Under the pieces are notes generated by a model. It was not told where the DNA came from. It did no database searches and worked only from the letters and a program-made list of their open reading frames with translations. The translations under genes were made by a program, and so were the position numbers. This document shows positions 42,266-51,768 of a stretch of DNA of 64,000 bases, piece after piece. Positions within the stretch are counted from its first letter, which is position 1; each line of letters begins with the position of its first letter. Origin of the DNA: Mycolicibacterium rhodesiae JS60. GTDB lineage: Bacteria; Actinomycetota; Actinomycetes; Mycobacteriales; Mycobacteriaceae. The stretch covers positions 806,001 through 870,000 of the forward strand of contig AGIQ01000002.1 in assembly GCA_000230935.2 (NCBI GenBank), read 5' to 3'.

Positions 42266-43581
42266 GATCCACTCCCGGCCGGGGTCATCATCCCGGTCAA
42301 CCCGGCGTCCGGATTCGTCGCAACGGCCTCCGCAGGAAGCGCCGCCGGGTTGTCGGCCGGGGGAGTCGGAGTTGCGGCCGGCGGCGCGGGATTGCCCGGC
42401 GGCGGCGCCGGCCGGTAGTCGGGCCGCAGCCAATCCTCGCTGTACGTCACCTCGTTGGGACGCGCAGTGGCGCCGACGAAGGGATTGAGACCGAATGGCA
42501 AGAAGTTGAACTGCCGGTTCTTCATGATCGGGGCGAGATACTGAACACACAGTTTTGCCGACTGCTCGGCGCCCAGCCGAGACGCCGCCTGCACGGCCCC
42601 ACACAGGAACGACACCGGGTTGGCGAAGTTGTTCAGGGCGAGAATACCGGTGAGCGCGTTCTGTGCAGGCTGGTAGATGTTGGAGAGATTCTGCACTGTC
42701 GTCGGTCCGATGTGCAGGAACTGCTGGATCTCATCCCGGCTCTCGCCGAGGGCGGCAGCCAGCGTCGCCAGTTGGTCAGACGTGGTACCGACCGCTTCGG
42801 TATTCTCCGTGAGAAACTCTCTGACGTCCGTCACAGCGGTGTTGAGGTCGCCGATCGCTTGGCCGATTTCGTTGGGGGAGTTGGCGACAAGACCGCTCAC
42901 CGCCGCCAGATTACCGTTGAGCATCCGCATCACGTCGGTGCTGGCCTGCAGGGCGGTGACGAGAGTCGACAAGCTCTTGATGGTTCCGAAGATGTCCTTG
43001 CTGTGGTCGCCGAGCGCCGAGAACGCCTCGGACATCTTGATGATGGCCTGCCGGATGTCGGCACCCTGGCCACGCAGGTTGTCGGCGGTGGTGTTGAGGA
43101 ACGCGCCGAGCGGGCTCACACCGCCGGGCTTGTCGGGCTGCAATGTCTGCGTGAGCTTTTCGAGCTGCTCGCGCAGATCGTCCCATTCGACCGGCACGAG
43201 AGTCCGGTTCAGCGGGATCACCCCACCGGGCTTCATCGCGGGGCCGCTGGTGTAGGCGGGAGTGAGCTGAATCGCCCGAGCGGTCACCAGGGACGGTGCC
43301 AGGATCGCTGCCTGCACGTCCGCGGGAACCTTGAACTTCTTGTCGACCCAGAAATTCACCTTGACCGACTGCGGCTGGGGTTCGATCGAGTCGATCGCGC
43401 CGACCCGAACGCCGAGGATGCGGATCTCGTCACCCGGGAAGACACCGTTGCTGTTGTCGAAATAGGCCGTCAGGTGAACACGATTGGCGGTGAAGGCCGT
43501 CCGCAGCAGCAGGCCGGCGCCGACGACCAGCGTCAGGATCAGCGTGACGGAAACCAATACTTTGATGCCGCGTTTGCTCAT
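42262..43581 (-). CDS. mceD: MceD-type MCE-family protein
   Basis: A 439-residue protein. An N-terminal helix (VLVSVTLILTLVVGAGLLL) and MCE domain (HLTAYFDNSNGVFPGDEIRI, GVRVGAIDSIEP) precede about 230 residues of amphipathic helix and an Ala/Pro-rich tail (APPPGNPAPPAATPTPPADN). ATG 43581 overlaps the mceC stop by four bases. The extended helices in this class form the tube shaft; the Pro-rich tail is typical of MceC/MceD. Confidence 0.92.
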   Translation of the reverse strand: MSKRGIKVLVSVTLILTLVVGAGLLLRTAFTANRVHLTAYFDNSNGVFPGDEIRILGVRVGAIDSIEPQPQSVKVNFWVDKKFKVPADVQAAILAPSLVTARAIQLTPAYTSGPAMKPGGVIPLNRTLVPVEWDDLREQLEKLTQTLQPDKPGGVSPLGAFLNTTADNLRGQGADIRQAIIKMSEAFSALGDHSKDIFGTIKSLSTLVTALQASTDVMRMLNGNLAAVSGLVANSPNEIGQAIGDLNTAVTDVREFLTENTEAVGTTSDQLATLAAALGESRDEIQQFLHIGPTTVQNLSNIYQPAQNALTGILALNNFANPVSFLCGAVQAASRLGAEQSAKLCVQYLAPIMKNRQFNFLPFGLNPFVGATARPNEVTYSEDWLRPDYRPAPPPGNPAPPAATPTPPADNPAALPAEAVATNPDAGLTGMMTPAGSGS

Positions 43582-44843
43582 GGCTGATCCGGCTCGACGA
43601 GGAACGGTTGCGGTGTCGGTGGAGGTCCGACGACAGCGGGCGGTCCGGGCGGTGGCCCACCCGGAGCCGGAGCGGGCAGCGGCGGACGATACGGGTAGCG
43701 CGGGTCACCGGGGTTGCCGGTGATCGCCTCCGGTAGTGACAGGTTCGGCTCGCCGCCCTGGCCGGTACGTGGGAACGGCATCGGGAGGGGCGGCGTGCCC
43801 GGTTGGCCTACTTGAGGATCAGCCAGCTGTGACGGCAAGAGCACATTGGGGTCGACGCCCAGATCGGAGAATGCGGCATCGATGAAGGGCTGAACGAACT
43901 GTCCGGGAAGCAGATTGGCGAGGTAGGCCTTGAAGAACGGTCCGGACGACAAGGTCTCTCCGAACGACATCGCATAGGCATTCAGCAGCTTCAACGATTC
44001 CTGGACGTTGCCTTTGTACTTGTTCACCAACGCCAGCACACCATTGAGTTTGTCGAGCGCCGGCTTCAGCTTGCCCCGGTTGTCGGCGACGAATCCGGAC
44101 AATTGCGTGGAGACGGCCGACAAATGCCCCGCGATGGCGTCAAGTGATCCGCTCTGGGTCTGCAACGTTGCCAGGAGTGCGTTGGTGTTGTTGATGAGAC
44201 TCGCGATATCGGAACTGCGTTGCGCCAGAACCGTCGTCGCCTTGTTTGCGTTGGTGAGTAAGCTGCGCAACTCTTGATCCCGCTTGCCCAGAGTGTCGGA
44301 GAATCGCGCCACACCCGCCACTGCGACCTGTAGATCCGCCGGGGTGTCCTTGAAGGTTTCGGCCAGGGTGGACAACGAGTCGGACAGCTGGTTGGTGTCC
44401 AATCCACTGATCGCGGTCGCGACATCGCCGAGCGCATCGGGAAGCTGGTAAGGCGGTGTGGTGCGATCCACCGGGATAGGACCGGCCAGCCTACCGTCTC
44501 CGCGTGGGGTGACCTCGAGGATCTTGGAGCCCAGCAATGTCCGGGTCTTGATGGCGGCCTCGGTGCGATCGCCCAGTGGCATGTCCTTGTCGACCTCGAA
44601 GGTGACCAGGACACGGTTGCCGTCCAGTTCCAGATCGGTGACCTGACCGATCTTGAATCCGGAAACCTGCACCGGGGCATCGACTGCCAGACCGCCTGTT
44701 TCGCTGAAGTATGCGGAGTAGGTCTGCCCGTTGTTGAAGAACGGCAGGCTCTTGTACTGCAGAGCTCCCACCATGACGACGGCGAGGACGGTGACGCCTA
44801 CGCCCCCGATGATGAGTGGATTGCGTTCGGAGAAGCTTTTCAC
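43578..44843 (-). CDS. mceC: MceC-type MCE-family protein
   Basis: A 421-residue protein with an N-terminal helix (NPLIIGGVGVTVLAVVMVGA), MCE domain (YSAYFSETGGLAVDAPVQVS, FKIGQVTDLEL), a long helical part and a Pro/Gly-rich tail ending the chain (APGGPPPGPPAVVGPPPTPQ). I take GTG 44843 (KSFSERNP), whose GTGA overlaps the mceB stop and which has GGAGG 11 bases upstream. A GTG at 44855 would leave no room for a ribosome site. Confidence 0.92.
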   Translation of the reverse strand: MKSFSERNPLIIGGVGVTVLAVVMVGALQYKSLPFFNNGQTYSAYFSETGGLAVDAPVQVSGFKIGQVTDLELDGNRVLVTFEVDKDMPLGDRTEAAIKTRTLLGSKILEVTPRGDGRLAGPIPVDRTTPPYQLPDALGDVATAISGLDTNQLSDSLSTLAETFKDTPADLQVAVAGVARFSDTLGKRDQELRSLLTNANKATTVLAQRSSDIASLINNTNALLATLQTQSGSLDAIAGHLSAVSTQLSGFVADNRGKLKPALDKLNGVLALVNKYKGNVQESLKLLNAYAMSFGETLSSGPFFKAYLANLLPGQFVQPFIDAAFSDLGVDPNVLLPSQLADPQVGQPGTPPLPMPFPRTGQGGEPNLSLPEAITGNPGDPRYPYRPPLPAPAPGGPPPGPPAVVGPPPTPQPFLVEPDQP

Positions 44844-45868
44844 TTCGGCGCGCACCTCCCGCTGTCCTGCCCGGCCATCTTGATGTAAACCGGTTGGCCG
44901 CCTTTACCGTTCATCTTCAGGAAGAGGTCGCACAGGTAGAAGCTGAAGAAGTCGCCATACACGCCCTGCCTGGCCAGCGCGCGGTACGCGTCGGGCAACG
45001 TGGCCAGCAGGTGGTCGAGGAAGTCGTAGTCGCCCATCGCCAAGCCCGAGACCCGGTCGGTCTGTGCGACGGTGTCGCGCAATGGGGGACGGGCAGCAGA
45101 CATCAGATCGGCGATCGACCCCGTCGCAGCATTGGTGTAGGCGACCGCGTTGGTGATGTCGTCCCGCCGGGCCGATAGACCCCTCACGAGTTCGGACGTG
45201 GCCGACCACGCTTTGTCGAATTGCTTGTTCTGGTCAGCGAGTGAACCCAGCACGATGTTCAAATTGTGAATGACCTCTCCGATGAGGTCGTCGCGGTCGG
45301 CCAGTGTGCTGGTGAACTGCGCAGTTTGGCTCAGGAACGAGTTGATGGTGCCACCCTGCCCCTGGAGAGCCTGGATCAATTGCCCGGTAAGAGCATTGAC
45401 CTGCTCGGGATCCAGAGCGCGGAACAACGGCCGGAAGCCGCCGATGAGTGCGTCGAGGTCAACCGAGGGAGCGGTCTGACTGACCGGAATGGTCTGGCCC
45501 GGGAGCAGCCGCTTGGTATCCCCGGCGCCTTCCTGGAGTTCGAGGTAGCGGTCGCCCAGCGGATTGTCCCAGCGGATGACCGCGCGTGAGCCGTGCGTCA
45601 GGACCACCGACTGATCGGTGGTGAATTCGACCGTGACGATGGTGTCCGGGCGGATCGAGATATCGCTCACCTTGCCGACTTCCACGCCGGCGATCCGGAC
45701 GAAGGCACCGGACTTCAACCCGGTGATATCGCTGAACTCGGCCCGATAGGTGTCCTCAGCCTGGAATCTCAACTGCGCGAAGATCGCGAAGATCGCGAAG
45801 ATTCCCAGCACGCAGACCATCACGAAGATGGCGAGTCGCCATACGGCGCCTGCCAGGTTGTCTCGCAC
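44840..45868 (-). CDS. mceB: MceB-type MCE-family protein
   Basis: A 342-residue protein, the shortest of the six, without a Pro-rich tail. One N-terminal helix (LAIFVMVCVLGIFAIFAIFA) is followed by an MCE domain (YRAEFSDITGLKSGAFVRIA, GVEVGKVSDISI) and a helical domain. It ends in a Cys-containing segment (YLCDLFLKMN ... DSGRCAPK) seen in MceB proteins. It starts 39 bases after mceA. Confidence 0.92.
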   Translation of the reverse strand: MRDNLAGAVWRLAIFVMVCVLGIFAIFAIFAQLRFQAEDTYRAEFSDITGLKSGAFVRIAGVEVGKVSDISIRPDTIVTVEFTTDQSVVLTHGSRAVIRWDNPLGDRYLELQEGAGDTKRLLPGQTIPVSQTAPSVDLDALIGGFRPLFRALDPEQVNALTGQLIQALQGQGGTINSFLSQTAQFTSTLADRDDLIGEVIHNLNIVLGSLADQNKQFDKAWSATSELVRGLSARRDDITNAVAYTNAATGSIADLMSAARPPLRDTVAQTDRVSGLAMGDYDFLDHLLATLPDAYRALARQGVYGDFFSFYLCDLFLKMNGKGGQPVYIKMAGQDSGRCAPK

Positions 45869-45907
45869 CTACTTCTCCTTGGTATGAGCTTCGTGATTCG
45901 GGTCGGT

Positions 45908-47242
45908 TCAGGGTCCGGGCGGATACGCGGGTCCTGGTGGGTACAGCGGCGTGCCGTCGGGCCCGTAGAGCGGGGCGCCGTAGGGCGGTGCCCCCGGATA
46001 CGGGACAGGCCCGATCGCCGGAATACCGTCTCCATGCGGCCTCGGCGCTTCCGGCACGCCCTTGGTGACCGGGAACCAGTTGTACAGCCATGGGTTGCCG
46101 GTGCCCGGGTTCGGCCGCAAGTCCAGCCCGGTACCCCAGCCGGTGTTCGTCACCAGTTGGCGCACTGGGAAGTTCTTGCTCGGGTCGGGAAGCGATCCGC
46201 ACGACGGCTTCCCGCCGGGACCGCCCTTGGCGGCGACGATTGGCAGGTTGTCCGGGTATTTGTACGGATCTTCGGCCGGCATCAGGGCGGCATCGAGGAT
46301 GACCGACTTCTTGTTGCCGCCCATCGCCTCGAGACCGCCGTTATTGAGGAACCACACCGAGCCCTGCAGGGTGCAAGTGTAGGTCGGATCGTATTTGTGC
46401 AGCAGGTCGGTTGTCGGGACCAGCGTGTCCATCAGGTGAACGAGCTCATTGCCGTTGCGGCCGAGCACATTTGCGCCACTCTGCGAAAAGCCGATGCTGT
46501 TGAGCAGTGCGGTGTTCAGTTGTGCGGAATGACCGGTGATCGTCGTGCTGGTGACACTGGCCGAGTTCAGGATCTTCATGATGTCCGAAGCGGCGTCGGC
46601 GTAGGCGTCGGAGAACCCTTTGAACGCACGCCAGTCCGCGGCGACGGTGTCCATTCGCGGGTTGATGGCGAGTAGGACCTCGTTGGCGTCGACCGTGGCC
46701 TGGCCGATCCGCTCACCTTGTCCGCGCACTCCGTCGGCGAGGGCGGTCAGCGTTGCGTTGAGTTTCATCGGGTCGAGCTTCGTGATGAACGTGCTCAGGT
46801 TCTCGAAGACGGTGTTGACTTCGGTGCTGACATTGCGGGACGTCAACACCGTGCCGGCCGTAATCCGTTGCTTGCTGGGCTTATCCGGATAGATGAGGTC
46901 GACGTACTTGGCGCCGAAGGCAGTGGTGGCCTTGATCTGCGCACCCACGTTCTGGGGGATGTCAGCGGCCGCTTCGGGAAATATGTTGAGTCGCACGGAG
47001 ACATTGGTGCCGGTCCCCGTCACCGACGCTATGCGGCCGACCTGAACTCCGCGCAGCTTGACCTTCCCGCCCGATTCCAGGATCAGACCCGACCGGTCCG
47101 AGGTCAGCGTGACCGGTACGAACGAGCGGAATGTGCCGGTGAACAACGTGATCGTCATCAGAACCAGAAAGACGACCAGTGCCAGCAGGATGGCTGTCCA
47201 CCAGGCCGGCTTGATACGCATATTCCTACGGTCGTCGAACAT
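45908..47242 (-). CDS. mceA: MceA-type MCE-family protein
   Basis: A 444-residue protein. The N-terminal helix AWWTAILLALVVFLVLMTIT and MCE domain (SFVPVTLTSDRSGLILESGG, VKLRGVQVGRIASVT) are followed by a helical shaft and a Gly/Pro/Tyr-rich C-terminus (YGAPLYGPDGTPLYPPGPAY). Start ATG 47242 is two bases after the yrbEB stop. An internal ATG at 47221 (MRIKPAWW), preceded by AGGA, is an equally plausible start. Confidence 0.92.
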   Translation of the reverse strand: MFDDRRNMRIKPAWWTAILLALVVFLVLMTITLFTGTFRSFVPVTLTSDRSGLILESGGKVKLRGVQVGRIASVTGTGTNVSVRLNIFPEAAADIPQNVGAQIKATTAFGAKYVDLIYPDKPSKQRITAGTVLTSRNVSTEVNTVFENLSTFITKLDPMKLNATLTALADGVRGQGERIGQATVDANEVLLAINPRMDTVAADWRAFKGFSDAYADAASDIMKILNSASVTSTTITGHSAQLNTALLNSIGFSQSGANVLGRNGNELVHLMDTLVPTTDLLHKYDPTYTCTLQGSVWFLNNGGLEAMGGNKKSVILDAALMPAEDPYKYPDNLPIVAAKGGPGGKPSCGSLPDPSKNFPVRQLVTNTGWGTGLDLRPNPGTGNPWLYNWFPVTKGVPEAPRPHGDGIPAIGPVPYPGAPPYGAPLYGPDGTPLYPPGPAYPPGP

Positions 47243-47244
47243 CG

Positions 47245-48099
47245 CTACCCGGACAGGTCGAAGTTGCCGGACTGTCCGTACACCGACAGCGTGATGATGA
47301 CCGAGACGAATGCGGCCGCGATGAGCGACGTACGGACCGCGCGGCCCACCGCCTCACCGACGCCGGCCGGCCCGCCGGTTGCCGTGTATCCGTAGTAGGT
47401 GTGCACCAGCATCACGACGATGCCGATCATCACGGCCTGAAAGAACGACCAGATCAGGTCGGTCGAATGCAGGAACGTATTGAAGTAGTGGTCGTAGACA
47501 CCGGTGGACTGGCCATACCCGAAGGTCGTGCCCATCCGGGCCGCAAAAAACGAGGCGAGTACCGCGATGCAGTACAGCGGCATGACGACGATGATCCCGG
47601 CCACCACTCGGGTGGAGGCCAGGTAAGCGATCGACCGGATGCCCATCACTTCGAGGGCGTCGATCTCCTCGCTGATGCGCATCGCGCCGAGCTGGGCTGT
47701 GGCGCCTGCGCCGATGGTCGCGGCCAGGCCGATACCCGCCACGACCGGGGCGATGATCCGGACATTGGCGTAAGCCGAGATGAAGCCGGTCAGTGCCTCG
47801 ACACCGATGCCGGCCAGAGAGTTGTATCCCTGGACGGCGATGATCGCCCCCGCCGACAACGTGAGGAACCCGATGATCACGACGGTTCCACCGATGACGG
47901 CCAGGGCGCCGGTTCCCAAACTCATCTGCGCGATGAGCCGGACGATCTCAAGTTTGTAGTGGACGAACGCGTTTCGGATCTCGGTGATCGTTCTGGTGTA
48001 GAACGCCATCTGGAATCCGATGGCGTCCCATCCCTTGGCGAAACCCTTGGCGGCATTGCTGAGCCGGCCGAGACGCTTGCTCGGCCGAGCCGTTGTCAT
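47245..48099 (-). CDS. yrbEB: YrbEB-type (MlaE family) permease subunit of the Mce transporter
   Basis: A 284-residue multi-span permease. It carries the MlaE/YrbE domain with RISEEIDALEVMGIRSIAYL, the conserved coupling region that contacts the ATPase, and GYTATGGPAGVGEAVGRAVR near the C-terminus. ATG 48099 overlaps the yrbEA stop (ATGA). With YrbEA it forms the inner-membrane permease of the importer. The MceG (MlaF-like) ATPase is not in this window, which is normal because one ATPase elsewhere usually serves all mce loci. Confidence 0.93.
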   Translation of the reverse strand: MTTARPSKRLGRLSNAAKGFAKGWDAIGFQMAFYTRTITEIRNAFVHYKLEIVRLIAQMSLGTGALAVIGGTVVIIGFLTLSAGAIIAVQGYNSLAGIGVEALTGFISAYANVRIIAPVVAGIGLAATIGAGATAQLGAMRISEEIDALEVMGIRSIAYLASTRVVAGIIVVMPLYCIAVLASFFAARMGTTFGYGQSTGVYDHYFNTFLHSTDLIWSFFQAVMIGIVVMLVHTYYGYTATGGPAGVGEAVGRAVRTSLIAAAFVSVIITLSVYGQSGNFDLSG

Positions 48100-48905
48100 T
48101 TTGCCGCCTCGACGCCGATGGCGGTCGCGATGACATTGATGAAGAACAAGGCCATGAAGGACAGCACCACCGTCTCGTTGACCGCATTGCCGACGCCCGC
48201 GGGACCGCCGCCCACCGAGACGCCCTTGTAACAGGCGATCAGGCTGGCTGCCAAGCCGAAGACCGCCGCCTTGCACAGGGCGACGATCACCTCGACCGGA
48301 CCTACCAGGATCGTCATCCCGGCGGCGAACGCGCCAGGTGTCACGTGCTGGACGAAGACGGAGAAAAGGAAGCCGCCGCCGAGGCCGATGACCGACACGA
48401 TCGAATTCAGCAGCAGGGCGACGAGAGTGGCGGCCAGCACTCGGGGCACCACCAGTGACTGGACGGGGTTGATGCCCAGCACCCGCAGCGCATCGAGCTC
48501 CTCACGAATCGTGCGCGCTCCCAGATCCGCGCACATCGCCGTGGCGCCAGCGCCGGCGACCACGAGGACGGTGACCACCGGGCCGATCTGTGTGATGGCG
48601 CCGAGCGCGGTACCGGTGCCCGAGTAGTCGGCAGCGCCGAACTCGATCAGCAGGATGTTCAGGACGAACACCGTCAGAACGGTGAACGGGATCGACAACA
48701 TGATGGTCGGCACGATCGACACCCGTGCCACGAACCAGCTCTGCAACAGGAACTCACGCCAGGCGAACGGCGGCTTGAACATCAGCACGAACGTGTCAAG
48801 GCACATCGCGACGAAGCCACCCACCGCGATTGCTGGTTTCGACACCGCCGACACAGCACCGCGGGTCAGGCTTCGCTGAGGCGTTGCAGGAGCAACTTGC
48901 CCCAT
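48096..48905 (-). CDS. yrbEA: YrbEA-type (MlaE family) permease subunit of the Mce transporter
   Basis: A 269-residue permease, first gene of the operon. TIREELDALRVLGINPVQSL and GVSVGGGPAGVGNAVNETVV are the family signatures, colinear with YrbEB. Start ATG 48905 has an excellent GGAGGTC site six bases upstream. The eight-gene order yrbEA-yrbEB-mceABCDEF is canonical, with overlaps throughout. No mce-associated (mas) genes follow mceF, because the convergent flavoprotein gene ends there. Confidence 0.93.
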   Translation of the reverse strand: MGQVAPATPQRSLTRGAVSAVSKPAIAVGGFVAMCLDTFVLMFKPPFAWREFLLQSWFVARVSIVPTIMLSIPFTVLTVFVLNILLIEFGAADYSGTGTALGAITQIGPVVTVLVVAGAGATAMCADLGARTIREELDALRVLGINPVQSLVVPRVLAATLVALLLNSIVSVIGLGGGFLFSVFVQHVTPGAFAAGMTILVGPVEVIVALCKAAVFGLAASLIACYKGVSVGGGPAGVGNAVNETVVLSFMALFFINVIATAIGVEAAK

Positions 48906-49464
48906 CTTGACCTCCGATCGTGGTGCGGTCTGCGGCTTCGGAACAGTGTGACGCAGGTCTCTATTACATGCAACAAAGAACGTACATTATAATTTGTCCA
49001 TTCCGCAATGCCTCCGAGCTGCGGCACACACTCAGCCCCGTAAATGGCTCCGAACAGGCACGAAGCTATTTAGAGCTGTAGCGTCTCATAAAGATACCTC
49101 ATGTCGCATCCAGTGCAAAGCAGCTTCTGACCGCGCCTGTCCACCAGCGGGCGGAGCGAGTAGCACCCGGAAATTTTAATCTATTTTTGAGTAAAATAGC
49201 AGGATTGCGTTCCTCGGGTGGGCAAATGATCGGTGATGGCGGGCCTGCATGGGCGCACCGGGATTGGCGGGGCTGCGGCGGCCCGCAAACCCGCGACACG
49301 TGCGATACCGCAGCTCCGGCGAAGGCGGGGCGGGGTCTGCCGGGGGTTGCTGTCGGCTCGTCGCCGATAGCGCTTATATATAAAGTCTCGTCAACTTTGA
49401 GTCGACAGGACCACCCTGCACCGACTCCCCAGGAGATCTCGAAGGCCCCACGATGCTCGAACGG
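48906..49464. other. 559-base intergenic region upstream of the mce operon
   Basis: The longest non-coding stretch in the window and clearly richer in A+T than its surroundings between about 48955 and 49205. Small open frames here have no ribosome site or family resemblance, so I call none. It holds the mce promoter (a perfect TATAAT on the minus strand at 48986-48991, 81 bases before yrbEA, without a clear -35), a perfect palindrome at 49181-49199 and an AT run GCGCTTATATATAAAG near 49371-49386. Confidence 0.55.
49181..49199. promoter_or_regulatory. Perfect inverted repeat upstream of the mce operon
   Basis: CTATTTT (49181-49187) and AAAATAG (49193-49199) form 7-bp arms with a 5-base spacer. 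An AT-only palindrome is rare in this GC-rich DNA. It lies 276 bases upstream of yrbEA and about 270 bases beyond the stop of the TetR gene at 49465, so it could be an operator for the mce promoter. It could also act in transcription termination. Confidence 0.4.
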
Positions 49465-50118
49465 TCACGCCGACGTTTCCTCGGCGCCGGTCCGGTACGA
49501 GTCGCTGAACGTCACGCCGTACAGGAAACTCCGGATACGTTCGGCGAACAGCTCTTTCACGGTGAGGTCGTTGGCTTGTATGGCGTCGGCGAGGTTGGGG
49601 TACTCGTCGGGGTCGAACCGGGGGAACAGGGCGGTCCGACCCCGGGGCGTCCGGACGGCCTCGGTCAGAACCGCGCCGACACAAAGGGTTTCCATGCCGT
49701 CGAGGATCTGCGCGTGTAAGTGCACCGGGACGCCGGAGTCGCTGAGGAACGCTGCGGCGTCCTCGAAGCTGCCGATCAGAGTCTCGCGCGGCAGATGCTC
49801 GATCAGAACCGACGCCGCATTGCGATGGCGGAGGATGGATTGCCGGAAGTTCAGCGCCAAACTGACAAAATACTCCGGCCAGTCGGGTCCGGGTGCGCGC
49901 CGCGGTTTGATCACCGACTTGCCGCCGATGTGGCGGGCGACGGCGATCAGAATCTCGTTCTTGTCGGCGAAATGATGGTAGAGCGATGGCGCGCGGACGC
50001 CCAGATGCGCTGCGAGGCGCGGCAGGCTGAAAGCGGCCAGCCCCTCGGAGTCGATGATCTCGATCGACGCCTCGACGGCCGCGGCGCGACTGATCAGCGG
50101 TTTGGACGGACGGGCCAT
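49465..50118 (-). CDS. TetR-family transcriptional regulator
   Basis: A 217-residue repressor. The HTH at residues about 8-55 reads ISRAAAVEASIEIIDSEGLA and then LAAHLGVRAPSLYHHFADK, close to the classic TetR/AcrR form, with a TetR_C-like C-terminal half. It lies 78 bases downstream of the aldehyde-dehydrogenase gene on the same strand, so it is probably co-transcribed. It would then be autoregulated through the site at 51746-51768. Two related sites front the other transcription units of this catabolic cluster, making it the candidate regulator for 50.2-63.6 kb. Ligand unknown, perhaps a CoA thioester. Confidence 0.88.
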   Translation of the reverse strand: MARPSKPLISRAAAVEASIEIIDSEGLAAFSLPRLAAHLGVRAPSLYHHFADKNEILIAVARHIGGKSVIKPRRAPGPDWPEYFVSLALNFRQSILRHRNAASVLIEHLPRETLIGSFEDAAAFLSDSGVPVHLHAQILDGMETLCVGAVLTEAVRTPRGRTALFPRFDPDEYPNLADAIQANDLTVKELFAERIRSFLYGVTFSDSYRTGAEETSA

Positions 50119-50196
50119 TTCAGCGGTCCCTGAGCCTGCGGGAAGACCGCCCGGCTGCTCGTCGCATGGGCGTCACTATACCGAGGGGGAAGGGCT

Positions 50197-51720
50197 TCAC
50201 CGGCTCGCTCCGGCCAGACCCAGGCGTCGTCGCCAATCGTGGGCGCCGAGCATTCGGACCGCGCGGGCGATCAACCGCGACCGCGCCGGAACGATCGGAT
50301 ACCACAGCGGTTCGGATTTCAGTGTGACCCGTTCTTCGACGATCGATTGCTGACGGCAATACTTGAGCACGCCCTGCGCTCCTCCGAACCGAGTGCCGAG
50401 CCCGGAGTTCTTCCAGCCGCCCATGGGAATCGGCAACTGGAAGGTGGCGACGAGGGCGTTGTTGATCGACACCGAACCGGCTTCGATCCGGCGGCACAGC
50501 CGATCGGCCTTGTCACGGTCGCGAGTCCACAGGCTGGAGCTCAGCCCGTAGTCGGAGTCATTGGCCAACGAAATAGCCTCGTCGGCGTCGGCCACCCGCA
50601 TGATCGCCAAGGTCGGTCCGAACGTCTCCTCGCGCATGCACCGCATGCTGTGGTCGACGTCGACCAGAACCGTGGGCTCGAAGGAGTTGCCTTGTCCTCG
50701 TTTTCCTCCCACCAGGACCCGCGCGCCCTTGGCGACGGCATCCTCGACGTGGGCGGCAACGATATCGACCTGGGACGCGGTCACCATCGCGCCGATGTCG
50801 CACGAGAAGCTGCCGGGGGCATCGACTCCCTGGCGAAGCGCACTCACCTTCTGGGTGACCAGCGCGACGAACTCGTCGTACACCGGCGATTCGACATAGA
50901 CGCGTTCGACGCCGATACACGCCTGACCAGAGTTGGTCATGCCGCCCCACACCGCGCCGGCGGCGGCGCGGTCCAGGTCGGCATCGGCGAGAACGATGAA
51001 CGCATCCTTGCCGCCGAGCTCGAGGCTGCACGGAATCAATCGCTCCGCGCAGCGCACCGCGATGGCGCGACCGGTCCGCACCGACCCGGTGAACATGACC
51101 ATGTCGGCCTGGTCGACAACGGCGGTGCCGGTGGCGGCCGAACCGGTGGCAACGGCCAGGATCGGGGGAGCCCCGATCTCCTCGCGCCAGCCGCGGACGG
51201 CCTCGGCCCACGCCAACGGCGTGACCTCCGAGGGTTTCGACACCACCGCCGCACCCGCGATCAAGGCTCCGACGACATCCATCATGGGACCGGCCAGCGG
51301 ACCGTTCCACGGCGTGATCAGACCCACCAGCTGATACGGACGAACCTGAACGCGCAACCGCCGCAACGCGTTAGCTGGACCGGCGGGCTTGACCTGCCGA
51401 TCGGCGAGGAAAGTTTCGGCGTTCTTGGCGAAGTAGTTGATCACGTCAACGACGACCGACATCTCCATGGCCGCATCGGCCCACGACTTGCCGGTCTCCT
51501 CTTGGACCAGCCGCAGTAGTCGCTGCTCGTTGTCGAGCAACCAATCGAGCCAGCGCAGCAGATGAGCGCTGCGGCCGCGCGGTCCCAGTGCTTCCCACGC
51601 CGGCTGAGCCTCCCGCAGATCGGTGCACAGCGCGGCGACCTGCATAGCGTCGAGATCGGCTACTTCCCCGACGATCTCGCCGTCATGGGGTCGTCGGACA
51701 GTGATCATCGGGCCAGACAT
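50197..51720 (-). CDS. Aldehyde dehydrogenase (succinate-semialdehyde-dehydrogenase-like)
   Basis: A 507-residue NAD(P)-dependent aldehyde dehydrogenase. The nucleotide/oxyanion region is LITPWNGPL, the general-base motif LELGGKDAF follows, and the catalytic cysteine is C268 in NSGQACIGVER. The C-terminal LPIPMGGWKNSGLG is typical. The family resemblance is closest to GabD2-type enzymes, but substrate range cannot be read. It would oxidise an aldehyde to the acid that the CoA-transferase or ligase could activate. First gene of a unit with the TetR gene. Confidence 0.9.
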   Translation of the reverse strand: MSGPMITVRRPHDGEIVGEVADLDAMQVAALCTDLREAQPAWEALGPRGRSAHLLRWLDWLLDNEQRLLRLVQEETGKSWADAAMEMSVVVDVINYFAKNAETFLADRQVKPAGPANALRRLRVQVRPYQLVGLITPWNGPLAGPMMDVVGALIAGAAVVSKPSEVTPLAWAEAVRGWREEIGAPPILAVATGSAATGTAVVDQADMVMFTGSVRTGRAIAVRCAERLIPCSLELGGKDAFIVLADADLDRAAAGAVWGGMTNSGQACIGVERVYVESPVYDEFVALVTQKVSALRQGVDAPGSFSCDIGAMVTASQVDIVAAHVEDAVAKGARVLVGGKRGQGNSFEPTVLVDVDHSMRCMREETFGPTLAIMRVADADEAISLANDSDYGLSSSLWTRDRDKADRLCRRIEAGSVSINNALVATFQLPIPMGGWKNSGLGTRFGGAQGVLKYCRQQSIVEERVTLKSEPLWYPIVPARSRLIARAVRMLGAHDWRRRLGLAGASR

Positions 51721-51745
51721 GGTCGCTCCGTTGCTCTCGTGCCAT

Positions 51746-51768
51746 TTATCTAAAATCGTAAGGTTTAG
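51746..51768. promoter_or_regulatory. Second-regulon site 1, upstream of the 50197-51720 gene
   Basis: On the minus strand: CTAAACCTTACGATTTTAGA. It shares CCTTACG-N5-AG with the sites at 55644 and 55904 and 11 identical bases (TAAACCTTACG) with the latter. It overlaps the last codons of the upstream aldehyde dehydrogenase and lies 26 bases before the ATG at 51720. Confidence 0.55.

Noticed and set aside
48994..49299. Small open frames on both strands in the mce upstream region
   Set aside because: They have no ribosome site, no recognisable motif and atypical residue composition. The region is better explained as regulatory.
49187..49975. A 262-residue plus-strand open frame opposite the TetR gene
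   Set aside because: Its 3' two-thirds is antisense to a convincing TetR coding sequence and it has no start signal.
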